Assembly (NCBI GenBank): GCA_036927565.1
Contig: JAYESD010000007.1
Span: 132,778,230 to 132,842,229, forward strand
Origin: Tuctoria greenei
Lineage: Eukaryota > Streptophyta > Magnoliopsida > Poales > Poaceae
Direction of reading: 5' to 3'
DNA: 64,000 nt
Below the pieces are notes generated by a model. The model made no database searches. It saw only the letters and a list, made by a program, of their open reading frames with translations, and was not told where the DNA came from. Positions 43,769 to 56,167 of this stretch are shown one piece after another. Position 1 is the stretch's first letter; each line of letters starts with the position of its first letter. Position numbers and translations under genes: made by a program.

Positions 43769-46700
43769 TTAACCAGCCCAACGATCTTCCATCGTGGCCT
43801 GTTCTAATTTCCGTTTTCGCATATCATCTGCCTCTACATCTTTAACGTCTTCAACATCTCCAACTAATTGATCGAGTCCTGCACCAAGCTCAACGATAAA
43901 AGTGTCTGGCAACTCTTCTTCTTGGTACACTTCTTCAACGTCTTCGCTATCATGGTAACCATCATCCCCAGGAGTATATAACTGCTCACGAGGATTCACC
44001 TTATATACCACCCACCAAGCACTGAGCTTTGGCATGGATAAGGTAGATAATACACTTGTTCCACTTGATGTGCAAGAACAAATGTACCTTATGTTTCACT
44101 TCCACCATTCCAAATTGGTTTTCTCGAGTTCCATGAGTGCGATCAAACCAGTCACAGTCAAAGAGGACAACTCGAATGATCTTATTTCTGGTAAAAGTAA
44201 ATTCAAGGATTTTGTTAATGATTCCATAATAATCGGTTAAATTCCCTGGAGTGTTCATTGCTCTCATCACAACATCGGAATTTGATGTTGCCGCGAGAGG
44301 ACGAAGAGCTTCAAAATGAGTTGGACGGAATCGAAAGCCATTTACGTCATATCGACCATAGCTTCTAACATTCACCAATACATATGATAGCTGCTGCAAA
44401 TCTTCATGGACATTGTGAGTCTGACACTGTCAAAAATGATCGTAAGTTAAAATAATACTTCTTTAATAATAGTAACTTATAATACATAGAAGACGAGAGA
44501 GTATCACGTAACCTCGAAACCAGGATAGGAAACTCGATCCTCCATTTATTCCTTCTTTTCGCATCCCTTCTACTTGTTTGGCCGTAGGTTGATGCCTATG
44601 TGGCCAACATTGTCTATGGAACTCGCTGAATGTGAAAAAACATCTTTTAGAATACATGTGTAGCAAAATATGTCGATTAGCATAAATGTAGGACAAACAC
44701 TTACTCGAAGTATTCCTGCATGCCTTCTATATTTGCGTACATGTAGAGTAAAGCAACGGTCCTGTCATGTTTGGACAGCACATAGGTCGTGTAGCTATCA
44801 ACGGTGGTGCCTCTTGTTTGAAAAATGGAAAGGTTGCTTAAAGGGGTTGTTTCGTCCACATTGTACCGCATCGCCGAAGTATTGATATTGTTTTCTTCCA
44901 CAAAGTAGACACTTGAAAAGTATCCTACTTCATTAAGAGCATATGCTTCATCGATGCACCCTTCCACCCTTGCCCTGTTGCCAACCATTGGTTTCAGATA
45001 CCGTAGCACTCTTTCAATGTGATACATCCACCTGTATTGCACAGGACCGCCAACTTTAGCTTCGAATGGAAGATGGATAAGCAGATGTTGCATTGGATTG
45101 AAGAAACCCGGTGGAATTTTTTTTCATCTTACATAAAAGTATGGATATCTCCTTCTCTAACTTATCCATCATCTCGATCTTGATTTCTTTAGCACAAAGC
45201 TGTCTATAAAAATAGCTGAGCTCAGCTAAAACCTTCCACACCGCATCATGTAGATAGCCTCGAAACATAACAGGTAAGAGTCTTTCCATTATAATGTGAT
45301 AATCATGACTCTTCAACCCAGTGAGGTTTCCTGTGTTCACATTTACGACTCGTTCCAGGCTAGCTGCGTAACCATCTGGGAATTTCAAAGTTTTCATCCA
45401 TTTCATAACTTCTTTCTTTTCTTTCGATCGAAGACAGAAAGAAACACGTGGCTTCCCACCACTTTCAGAGATTTCAAGAGTTGGATGGTGACAAATGTCT
45501 GCCAAATCTAGTCTAGCTTTGTAATCGTCTTTCGTTTTGCCAGGTATATCCATGCAAGTTCTTATGATACTTTCACTCATGTTACGCTCCTGATGCATGA
45601 CGTCAATGTTGTGCATTAGAATCAACGACTTCACATACGGTAGCTCCCAAATTCCACATATGTGAGTCTAATTGTGTTCCTCTCCGTAACCTACAAAATA
45701 TCCAGGATGACCTTCATCAGGCACCAGTTTGTCCAACATATCAGAAATTTCTGACCCGTTGAGATGCTTCGGTGGTCCTTTAGTGACAACAGTGTTCTTT
45801 CGAAAGACATGCCTCTGCTGCCTAAATATGTGATTTGAGGGTAGCCAACATCTGTGACAATCGAAGCAAGATATTTTGCCTCCATGAGTTAGTCGAAAGC
45901 AATCCGTGTCTGAAGCACATATCGGACACGTCAGACGACCGTGAGTGCTCCATCTGGAAAACATGCAGTATGTCAGCAAATCATGGACGGACCACAAATA
46001 AGCAGCTCGAAGGTTGAATTTCTGCTTCTTGTAACTGTAGTACGCTTTGACTCCTGTCCACAATACTTTCAATTTTTCGATCAGCGGTTTTAACATCACA
46101 TTGAGACGTGACCCGGGATGATTAGGTCCAGGTACAATGAGGCTGAGAAACATGAACTCGTTCTTCGTACAAAAAGCAGGTGGCAAGTTGTACAGAATGA
46201 CAAAGACGGGCCAACAGGAGTATGGCGTGGTGTTCGTACTGAATGGTGAGAATCCGTCTGTCGTTAATCCGATGCGAACATTCCTCGCATCATGGAAAAG
46301 TCTGGATCGAAACGGTCTAGCGCATTCCATGCATCACCGTCATTCGGATGCGTCAAGAATTCTTTATTCTCACGTTTACCTTCTTTGTGTCATCTCATGT
46401 GTCTTGCGATTCTTTTTTAAAGAAACAACCGCATCAATCGAGGTGTCACAGGCATGTAACGAAGCTGCTTATGTGCGACATCTATCATCACATTATCGCC
46501 ATCGTCATTAGCAACTTCGACATACTTCAGTTTACCATATTTCAAGCACATCTTCTCATTGGCGTGCTCTTTCCAGAATAGCATGCAGTTGTCTGGGCAA
46601 ACATCGATTTTCTCATACTTCATACTGAGACCAGATATCTTGATCTTTGACTGATACATATCTGGTGGCACTTTGTGAGGTTGTGGAAGGATATCACAGA

Positions 46701-47206
46701 TCAATTTCATGAGATCATTGTAGCATTTGATGGAAAAAAGTACTTGAACTTAATTGCCATAAATCTGGTCAAGAAATCAAGTACGGTCACAACCGTGTGT
46801 TCATGCAACGGCTCTTGTGACTTCTTCAGCTCCTCGAAGAACTTTTCTGCCTCATTTGTAAGAGGGTCCTTCGCTTCCAGAGCTTCTAGCATCTCATCCA
46901 TCCTATCAACCTCAGTTATATCATCATCCTCATCCACTTCTGCTATGACTCCAGAATTAGTCTCGACGTGAAAGGTCCACACTTCATAATGTGGAGTGAA
47001 ACCGTTTCGACATAAGTGAAACGAAAGCTCCCATCTTCTCAAAAACTTGGTGTTGCGACATTTTGTACATGGGCACCGCACCATATCTTCCGTTGACAAC
47101 GAAAATGCCCGATCCAAAAAGTTACTAACTTGATGTATCACTCATCTGAGTGACCACCAGTTCTGCTCTTCCAACGAGTATACATCCAACTGCGGTCTTC
47201 ATCCAT
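43769..47206 (-). pseudogene. CACTA TNP2-type transposase
   Basis: Starts MDEDRSWMYTRWKSR at 47206, just inside an acceptor (CTGCAG). A frameshift near 47140 leads to FLDRAFSLS and CPCTKCRNTKF (transposase-associated domain). Next come ICDILPQPHKVPPDMYQ, and the Transposase_21 core with RIGLTTDGFSPFSTNTTPYSC, LYNLPP and LSLIVPGPNHPG (about 46290-46110), LTCPICASDT and HRCWLP. Then GLKSHDYHIIMERLLPV and LPFEAKVGGPVQYRWMYHIER (DUF4218), an intron or two near 44700-44440, and QFGMVEVKH to LSAWWVVYKVNPREQ (DUF4216). Stops and frame changes near 46420, 45668, 45090 and 44060 disable it. The protein would cut and move CACTA ends. Confidence 0.88.
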
Positions 47207-47220
47207 GTTTGGCTCTGCAG

Positions 47221-48668
47221 TTTAACGCAAAAGAAATTGTCGTTAATGTATACAGTACCACATTGACGCATACAGTACCACTACAATGGTCTATACGGCA
47301 TGATCACACTTATTGCGTGTCGTGTCCTTCCGGGTTGGTCACTTAACCCTAACGATTCATCAATGTTTGATTATCATCCATCTCACAAATCATGAAATTT
47401 CGGCAGTATAATGCCGCCTATTTAACACTACACCCCCTATCCGGTGCAGTTCTTAAAGTACAAAGTGGGGCAACTGGTTAGCTGGGAAACCTGTTGCCTT
47501 ACGGATGTTGCAAGTCAAGGACACATACTCGCAACATACTTTTTTGGAATTTTCATCGTCTTATACATACTCACAAACACGCGCGATGTGAACGGGGGGT
47601 CTTGCAGCGGAAAGATACCTAGTTACAGACTTTTAAGGTTAGTAATGGGCCGCCCGACCCATATACACTTAACCCTAATGATTCACCTCATGTCACCAGT
47701 AACGGGTCACGACCCGTTCGCTTCCATGTCGACTTGACGCATACGGTACCACTACAATGGTCTACACGGCACAATCACACTTATTGCGTGTCGTGCCGTT
47801 CCGGGTTGGTCCGAGCCGGCCCAAAACCCCTTTATTTATATATATTAAGTAGTCACTCAAAAACATTAAATATCAATATACGGGTGTCCAATATATTATA
47901 TGAATGCACTAAAGTTCAAACATACACTAAACAGAATAGAAATTCAGGATGACAGACAAAGCCATAGAGTTACAAATATTTTACAGTTATAATGCTAAAT
48001 ATAATACAAGACAACTATAAAGCACAATATGCACTGGTTTGTAACAATGAAAGATAGCCTAAAAATCCAATTATGCATTTACTACAAAATCTGAACAAAA
48101 AACATATTAGCCATAATGGACAAGTGTGAAATCACAAGTGTAATACAAGACAACATGTAAAACATATACAATTATGCAAGACAAAAAACATATTAGCCAA
48201 AAAGATAGCCGAAAAATCCAATTATGCTAAATCTAATACAAGACAACATATAAAGCACAAATGTGAAATTTTGCATACTGCACAATGGACAATTAGCCAC
48301 AATGTAATAAAAAATTCGAGTAAACCTAATACCTTAACAGGGCGGGGGCGGCGGGGTCGGGGGCGGCGAGGGCGCGGCCGTAGCTGGGGCAGTGGGACGG
48401 CGGCGCGGCGAGGCCGGGGGTGGCGGGGCCGAGGGTGGCAGGTGCGCGGTGGGGCCGGGGGAGGCGGGGGCGCGACGGGCCGGCAACGGGAGAGAGGGCG
48501 CCGGGCCGGCGGCAGACGAGGCGGCGGGGGCGCGGAAGGGCCGCGACGGTGGCGTATGTGTGGGCGCTTGAAGAGAATGAGGTATCGGGCTCCGATGCGC
48601 CCAATATTAGCACTAATTTGTGATGGCTTCCTTAATTGCGACGGCCCTAACTTATGACCGTCACAATT
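47221..48668 (-). other. CACTA 5' region: leader exon, intron and direct repeats
   Basis: No coding sequence is evident. Two direct copies of about 75 bp lie at 47267-47342 and 47736-47811 (GACGCATACGGTACCACTAC ... CCGGGTTGGTC). A very GC-rich block at 48339-48580 reads on the minus strand as a C-rich leader ending CCTGTTAAG|GTATTAGG, a donor that would pair with the CTGCAG acceptor at about 47216. Confidence 0.55.
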
Positions 48669-50312
48669 TGTAAGACCTATGTGTGCTGAATACATTGGCT
48701 CGTAGTAAATACACTTGCTTTGACGATAAAAGTTTTGAATATCACGAAAACACCTTTTTATCAAGGTCCGACTCTAGCACCGAGCTACAACAAGGTCTGA
48801 TGGTAGGTTCGACTTGTTTTGGGTAGCTCCGGCTATGTTGGATGCTAGGTCCGACTTGTTGCTAAGGTCCGACTAGTTTTTGTTAGCTCCGGCTCAAGGT
48901 CCAGGTTGCTTTGGCAAGGTCCGGAACTTGACCGCAATGCTTCTGTTTTTCATTTGCAATGTTTCGTACTTGCTTTACATCTCTGGAAAGATTGCTTAGT
49001 ATTCATTTGCTAAGTCCTTGGTGCGTTTTTGGTTGACATGTATGATATCGTGTTACTGTGGTTTTGCAACATGCTTATATGAGGTTCTCACGTAAGGTGT
49101 TGTGTTCGGAACTAACTTGAGTCAAGTCGAGGACTTGGGCTCGTATGGATTGGTTGTTTATTCATGTGCAGGTGTTGCTTGAGTTCAAGTCATGGCTGGT
49201 GACAGGATCCTTTGGACTAGTCTCAGGGAGGAGATGAGGTTCCAACAACCAAATTCAGGAGGAACTGTGGTTGAGCGGGTCAGGAGGTCGTGCAGGATGA
49301 TTGAATCAAGGGCAGTGCATATGAAGGTTACTGGATGTCGAAGGAAGGTGTTTGCACGTATGCATGTGGTGCATGACGTGGAAACATGGTTCTGAAGATG
49401 GTTTATGGATGGGAATATCTGGTTGGAAGGATCGGATCGTATCGGTTGATGACTTTGGCTGCAGCGGAGTCGGTTATGGCTCGGTATGGAAAGTATCGAG
49501 TTGGTTATGATAGGATTTCGAGTGGGTCACGAATTTGGGTTGTTTTAGGAATGTGGGATACGTTCCTAAGGTATTTGGAAGTCTTAAGATTGCTTCTATC
49601 TCCGTATAGAAGAGTCCTAAGCAGTTATGGAAAGTTTCGATTCGTGATCTGAATAGGATTAGAGTCCTAGTTGAGATTGGGTTGGCCTAAGGGCTGGTTA
49701 TATAAGCAAGGGAGGCCAGAGCTCGTGGTGCACTACTTTGGGGCTGTTCCTCTTGTGTTCTATTGAATAAAATTTGTAGTTTGAAGGAACTTTTGTGCCT
49801 TGTTCGTCCGACTTGTTCTAGACAAGTTTTACTCATCGAGTTTCTGGACAGCACTACCTTTCGTCGGTGGTTTTACCATAACTCGAGTTTTAAAGATCCA
49901 ATTGACGTGATTCTTTTTGGGTTGTCTTCACAACTTGATTATCTATCATCTTTCAAAATTTCACGGTCATTGGATTTGTGGTCTATGATCTACACGAGTT
50001 TCTTTGCAGCGTTCCAGAACTATTTTTTCGGGAAGGGCAGATTGACCTTTGTTTGATCTTTCGATCATAACTTGAGTTTTTCTCGACGGATTTGAGTGAT
50101 TCTTGTTGTGTTGTCTTCGTGACTTGATTATCTCAGATATCTATCACTTTTGTCATGATGAAACACAGTTAGATTAGTCTCACACACGATATCTTTAACA
50201 TATCATTTTTCTGCCGAAGGGGTTGGGGTTTAATTGTTTCCGCTGCGTAAGATTTTTAAATCCACCATTCACCCCCCCTCTGGTAGCTTTTCATGTGCTC
50301 TTCAATCCTACA
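48669..50312 (+). repeat. 5' LTR of family 3 copy B (1644 bp), with motif array
   Basis: TGTAAGACCTATG ... CAATCCTACA. From 48764 to 48926 it carries about eight units of the type AGGTCCGACT / AGCTCCGGC(T), absent in copy A. The primer site TTGGTATCAGAGCCACGG follows at 50314. Confidence 0.93.
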
Positions 50313-50374
50313 ATTGGTATCAGAGCCACGGTGCTCTAATCTTTGTGATTTGCGCGTGTTTTTGACTAATCATC

Positions 50375-52669
50375 ATGGAGAAGTACTCTGCCAAACCTTG
50401 TGTGTTCGCTGGTATTGATTTTCAGGTTTGGAAGGCATGCATGGAGGCTTTCATCCAGGTACAAGGCTTTGCAATATGGGAGAAGGTATACAAGCCTTAC
50501 GAAGTGCCATCAAACGATCAAGTTACAGCTGCAAATCTGAGAGATGTCGACGACAACAACAAGGCTCGAAACTTGATCATACAAGGATTAACACAAAGCG
50601 ACTTCAGCCGTGTTGCACACCTCCGATCTGCATATGATGTGTGGAAAGCACTTTGTGACTACCACGAAGGATCCAACACGATCAAAGAGGTAAGGCAAGA
50701 CATGTTCAAGAAAGAATACATGCGCTTCGAGATGCAACCCGGTGAGTCTATTAATGACCTTTTTGCTCGCTTTAATAAGATTCTCAGCAACTTGCGTAGT
50801 GTCAATGTTAATTTTTTAGATGCTAAAAATACTAGGCAATTGCTAAGTGCATTAGATATGTCAATTTGGGAGATGAAAGTCACATTTATTCGTGAATCTA
50901 CTGTCATGAGTTCACTTACTTTAGATGTGCTATATTCCAAGTTAAAAACTCATGAAATTGACATAATCTCACGTAAGAACCCCAACAAGTCTATTGCTTT
51001 TGTTTCTCAACGTGACATGCCTAGTTCTGGTCAAACATCATCTTGTGGTACACTTGCTTTGTTGTCCTCTCTAACCCTTGAACAGATTGAGGAGTTTCCA
51101 GAGGAGGAGCTAGCGCTCATCTCTACCCGGTTCTCAAAAGCATTGCAAAATGTGAGAACTAGAAGGAGAGGAAGCTCCAGACCTCAACGATGCTTTGAAT
51201 GTGGTAAGACATGACATTTTCGTTCAGATTGCCCTAACCTTTCAGGTCCTACTTCCTGGGATGAAAAGAAAACAAGAACGAAGCACTCCTCTGCAAAAGA
51301 TACGAAGAAAAAGAAGGGTTTTACAGGACGTCAATTGGTGTGCAGTTTTATCTCAGCACTCCAGGAATTTGGCTCAAGCGACGTGGACATTGGAAGTGAT
51401 AAAGATGAAGATGATTTGGCAAACTTGTGCTTCATGGCGGGCAAGTCAAGATCAAGTATGGAGGAGGCAGAACACAACAGCGACAATGAAGAGGTATGTC
51501 CTACTTGCGAAGAAATGTGTGATGCTATTTCTCGTGCCACTGTTATTGTTAAGAAAAAGGACAAAAAGCTGAGGGAGAATGCTGTTAAAATTGAGTCATT
51601 AGAATCTGAAATTAATCATTTGAAATCCTTGATTCCTAGTGATGATTCTTGTTCCTCATGTGACTTAATATATGAACAATTGTCCTCCCTAAGAAGTGCA
51701 CATACCTCCACACTTGATAAACTTGAACTTGAAATTGAAAAGAACAAAAAGGTTGCTGCACTTAATATTGGAAACTTAAAAGATGCTTCTTGTTCTACAA
51801 TTGATTTGCATTGTTCTAGTTGTGATGATCTTGATAAGAAACTGCAAGATGCTATGAAAGAAATCTCTATATTGAACAATGCTTTACGTTGTCATGAAGT
51901 TAAATATTGTTCCAATTGCAAATTAAAAGGAAAAACTTCATGTGAAAATTGCCTTGATCTGTCCAATAAACTTGATAACATGCATAAGACATTTGATCAG
52001 TTTTGTAATGGGAATAAGAACCTAAACTTGCTGCTGAATTCATCCAAGTCTTGCAATGATAAAACTGGTTTAGGTTTTGATTTTCGTGCTCATGCTAAGG
52101 CACATCCACCTAAAAGTGTAAAGTCATTAGGAAGTGGTTTGATTCAAATAGTTCCTAAACAAAAAGAAGTGGTTTTCAAATCTGCAGGAGTATTGTCTCA
52201 TTCGGTTTCAAATAAAAATGTTGTTTGCTCATCTAGACATGAACACAAAGTTAAAATTCATTGTACCTACTGTGGTAGAAATGGTCATGTCATATATTTT
52301 TGTTATAGACTAGCTAAACAACAGAAAAGGGAAAGAATGGTTGCTAGATCTCATAACTTTCATGCAAAATTTGCTGCATATATAGAACCGAATGTACAAC
52401 GTGCTGTTTTGAGTCAAAAACATTCAAAGTTTACCTCCGGACCTTCTGTTTTTGCCTCCGGAGCTACTGATTTTTGTGCTACACAAGTAACACCTTATAG
52501 GTCAGTAGTTAAGAATAAAAAATTTCAAACTTTGACTCATAAACCTGCCGTTTTGTCTCAGCTTTCACGTGTTTTTCCTGCTGCACGTCGCGTGACTCAG
52601 TACTGGATTCCTAAATGCCTTTTGACTAACCCCAATATTGAGTCATCGACGTATTGTGCTTTTATGTAG
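50375..52669 (+). pseudogene. gag of family 3 copy B, ending in the conserved UAG
   Basis: The ATG at 50375 (MEKYSAKPCVFAGIDFQVWK) gives UBN2-type gag. One TGA at 51212-51214 replaces glycine in the zinc knuckle CFECGKTGH (copy A has GGA). Otherwise the frame is open to a TAG at 52667-52669. It contains a Cys-rich coiled-coil region (VCPTCEEMC, YCSNCKLKGK, SCENCLDLSN) and a second knuckle CTYCGRNGHVIYFC. It is the best preserved gag in the window. Confidence 0.92.
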
Positions 52670-53140
52670 GTTACACGTTTGAGGAAGGAGAACATTTGGA
52701 TTTTGGATTCAGGTTGCTCACGCCACATGACCGGTAACAAAGATTGGTTCTCCTCCCTCTCTTTTGTGTCACGTGTAGAGAATGTTACTTTTGCCGATAA
52801 TTCTTCAACTCCTATAATTGCTAAGGGTTCGGTTAGAGTAAATGATCACTACACTTTGAAGGATGTGGCACTTGTCAAAAATTTGAAATACAACTTGCTT
52901 TCTGTTTCACAATTGCTAGATGAAAATCTGGAAATTATTTTCAATAAAAACTGCTGCAAAGTTGTAAGTTCAAATAGTGAGCTTATTTTTAACATGTCTC
53001 GGTTTGGAAGAGTTTTTAAAGCCGATTTTGATATGTCTTCCTCTAAGCATAGGTGTCTAGTTGCTAACGATTCAAAGGACCTATATTTTTTGCATCGTAG
53101 ACTTGGTCACATAGGCTTTGATCACCTAACACGTGTTAGT
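52670..53140 (+). pseudogene. pol of family 3 copy B, protease region only
   Basis: In the same frame after the TAG: VTRLRKENIWILDSGCSRHM (protease active site DSG), continuing to LHRRLGHIGFDHLTRVS, the first part of the integrase zinc finger. The reading then continues without a stop into the foreign gypsy sequence, a fusion frame created by the rearrangement. Confidence 0.9.
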
Positions 53141-53144
53141 GCTC

Positions 53145-55046
53145 TTGCTGAGTGGACTCCATTGCCTAGCGACCCAAAAAGCCCAGTCAACGGGGACATA
53201 GTGTGCGGAGCACCTGTCTTCACTGAAACCCCGTGGACGCTTTACTTCGATGGTTCCGCCCAAAAACAGGGGGCCGGGGCCGGGGTGGTGCTCATAGCTT
53301 CGACAGGGGAGCAGTTCAGGTATATGGTGCACCTTGGCTTGAAATCCACTAACAACATGGCAGAGTACGAGGCCCTCATCTACGGGCTGAAGACAGCGTT
53401 GACCCTCAATGTCCGCTAGTTCCTTGCCAAAGGTGATTCCCAGCTAATTGTCAAGCAGGTCAAAGGGGAGTGCAGTTGCAACGACCCCCAGCTGGCAGCA
53501 TACTTGCTGCACGTCAGGAAGCTAGAGAAATATTCCGATGTCTTGGATCTGTGCCATGTGCCCCGAGCTGACAACTCAGTCATAGACGACCTATCAACGA
53601 AGGCCTCCACAGAGGCACCAGTGCTCGAAACATTATCGCGACCAACCGCCCGAGCTGCCGAGCTGGGTGAAGCTAGCACCTCGAAGCTAGCAATCCCGGC
53701 GGTCCTGCAGCCATGGTGCCCGCCGAGGTTCCAATGCGCCTCCAGCAGCTCCGAGCAACTGGGCGCCCAAGAACCAGAAGCTCAAGGAGGTCCCAATGCA
53801 TGGATCTCGGAGGTCCGGGACTACTTGAAAGACAACTACCTTTCCGAAGAACATGCCCTGGTAGAATGGATTGTGCGGATGGCTAAAATATACACTCTAG
53901 TAGAGGGGGATCTCTACCGGCATGGAACCAACGACATCCTACGGCGATGCATTACCCGGGAGGAAGGCCGCGACTTGCTCGCAGAAATCCATGGAGGTGA
54001 GTGCGGGAACCACGCATTGGCCCGCACACTGGTCGGAAAATCCTTTCGGCACGGCTTCTACTGGCCCACAACACTCCAGGATGCCGCTGACATGGTTAAG
54101 AGATGCAAGGCGTGCCAGTTCCATGCCAAGAAGATCCACACACCAGCTCAAGCGCTGCAGATGACCCCCCCCCCCCCCCCCCTTGTGGCCATTCGCCGTG
54201 TGGGGACTGGACATCCTGGGACCTTTCCCAAGAGCCGTCAGAGGATTCTGACACCTCTACATCGCGGTAGATAAGTTCACCAAATGGCTAGAAGCTACCC
54301 TAGTTGTCACCATTAACAAGCAGTCAGCAGTGAAGTTCATCAAGTTGATCGTCTGCAGGTTCGGGGTCCCGAATTGGATCATCACTGATAACGGGACCCA
54401 ATTCACGAGCGCAACGTTCCAAGAATATTGCGAAGACCTTGGGATCCAAGTTTGTTATGCCTCTGTTGCTCACCCCGAAAGCAATGGACAGGTAGAGAGA
54501 GCAAACACTGAGATCCTCAAGGGCCTCAGGACTCGTACATACTCGAGCCTGGAGAGGCATGGTTCAAACTGGGTGGATGAGCTGCCATATGTGATGTGGG
54601 CTAGCCGGACATCTACCAGCCGGGCCACGGGAGAAACTCCCTACTTCCTGGTGTACGGGGCGGAGGCCGTCCTTCCCCCACAGATTACCATGGGCTCCCC
54701 ACGTGTCTGGATGTACGACAAAACCATGCAGGACCAGTTCAGGCGTGAAGATATGGACCTCGTCGATGAGGGACACATACGAGCAGCCCTCCGAAACGCA
54801 TGGTACAGGCAGGCGCTCTGACGCTACCATCAGCAGACCGTGCGTAGTAGGGAGCTCAAGGTGAACGATCTGGTCCTGTGGCGTCTACTTTCCCGTGAAG
54901 GGACAAACAAGCTCTCCCCCAGTTGGGAGGGTTCCTTCCGGGTCACAGAAATTTGTCGACCCAGGTGCGTTCACCTAGCTACGGAGGATGGGCGACCTTT
55001 GCCCAACCCATGGAATATCGAGCACCTCTATAAGTTTTATCCATAG
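53145..55046 (+). pseudogene. Tat pol remnant: archaeal-type RNase H and integrase
   Basis: LAEWTPLPSDP, then RNase H with WTLYFDGSAQKQGAGAGVVL, TNNMAEYEALIYGL and GDSQLIVKQV, the archaeal-type second RNase H of Tat elements. The integrase has the zinc-finger residues (GNHALAR to CKACQFH), then LDILGPFPRA, IITDNGTQFTS and HPESNGQVERANTE, giving D, D and E. The C-terminal part ends WNIEHLYKFYP with TAG at 55044-55046. It is broken by a TAG at 53417-53419, a poly-C run (about 54166-54182) that shifts the frame, and a TGA at about 54819. Confidence 0.92.
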
Positions 55047-56167
55047 CCAGTGGAAGGGTATTTTATTTTCTTTTGTTATAAAGATAGCATAGTTTCTAGA
55101 GACAACACTTGGGTTAACTAAGGCCGGGGGGATGAGCTCCGAGTGTCTGCCTTGCTCGGCATGGTCTGGTACCCTGAGAAGGAACACTCAGCTCCCTGTC
55201 ACTCAAGCCGGGTCGTTCCTCTTGTGAAGTCTGTTCTCTCCTATGAATGTTATAATGATAATATGTTTGCCCTACCCTGAAATGCCTTTTTCATTTGAAA
55301 TTATCCTTAGTTCTTATGAATAGTGTCACGCATTCGCCATCAGCTCAACACCTAGCGTGGGTGCGGTCAAATTTTCCCTTCGTCTCTGCAATAGTGGGAG
55401 CGTTGCTGTCCGTTAGCCGACGGGTCACTTGGGGTACTTACTAGGTGTCCGGAACTCGCGAACGCACTCCTCACGTGTAGTAGGTAACAAGTTCCGGGTA
55501 CAGGGGCCCTGAGTTAATCAAGCACCCCACGACGACAACAGATCGTAAGGCAGACAACACTAATAGAGCGTGGGTAAAAGATTAACTGAAGAGCAGAATT
55601 ACCTTTTATCTATCATGTGCGCAGGTTCCTAAGGTTACAACGCTAAATAAAGCCACTCCCATACCTCCGATGGCGAACGGCCACTCCACCAAGAGTAGGC
55701 TCGAGGGCCCGCAGTCGGCGTCCTCTACATCAACAACAAGCGATGCCGGAGCTCCTGAGCTCCGACAATTACAGGGGGCACAGCGTCGATGTCCTACGAT
55801 GATCATGGGTGTTGTCGGAGCTCCTAAGATCCGACAACCCCAGGGGCCTGGCAGTGGCGTCTCCTACGTAGATCATGGGTGTTGTCAAAGCTCCTAAGCT
55901 CCGACAACCCCAGGAGGCCCGGCGGTGGCGCCTCCCACATAAACAGTGAGTGTCATCAGAGCTCCTAAGCCCCGACAACCCCAGGGGGTCGATGTTCCCG
56001 AAGCGAGTGTTAGTTCCTTTTGGTACATGTACACAATCAAAATTACGTACATCTACCAAGGGGCAGGACACAAATATATCAAAGCTAAAGATCAAGAGGA
56101 CTTCATTCATTAAAAAGATTATCTTAAAAAATCAGAAGCATACAAGCACGAGCAAGAAAAGAAGGGC
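55047..56167 (+). other. Tat 3' region with four-copy hairpin array
   Basis: Non-coding. Four units of about 70 bp start near 55742, 55812, 55882 and 55953; each contains the inverted repeat GTCGGAGCTCCTAAGCTCCGAC or a variant, followed by AACCCCAGGGGGC-like sequence. The remainder (55047-55740) shows no features I recognise. Confidence 0.8.

Larger units (their letters stand above)
40262..48668 (-). mobile_element. CACTA (En/Spm) DNA transposon, right end lost
   Basis: The left end starts CACTATAGGAATCCCGACG, preceded by CAA (possible 3-bp TSD). Many sub-terminal TTTGCGACGGC repeats follow. Two minus-strand genes fit the En/Spm plan: a TNP2-type transposase (47206-43769) and a second gene with a Transposase_24-like domain (43639-40892). 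Related sub-terminal units reappear at 48622-48668 (AATTGCGACGGCC, GACCGTCACAATT) but the terminal TAGTG is missing, because copia copy B starts at 48669. About 8.4 kb remain. Confidence 0.9.
48669..53140 (+). mobile_element. copia family 3 copy B, 3'-truncated
   Basis: 5' LTR (48669-50312), primer site, gag and the start of pol are collinear with copy A. The match ends within about CACGTGTTAGTGCTCTTG (53130-53147), after which a Tat-lineage gypsy RNase H begins. CAATT at 48664-48668 would be the left TSD; the right end is lost. Confidence 0.93.

Noticed and set aside
48271..48764. Arg/Gly/Pro-rich ORFs near the right end of the CACTA element
   Set aside because: GC-rich low complexity, more likely a leader exon. 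The frame also runs into the copia LTR, so it cannot be an ancestral gene.
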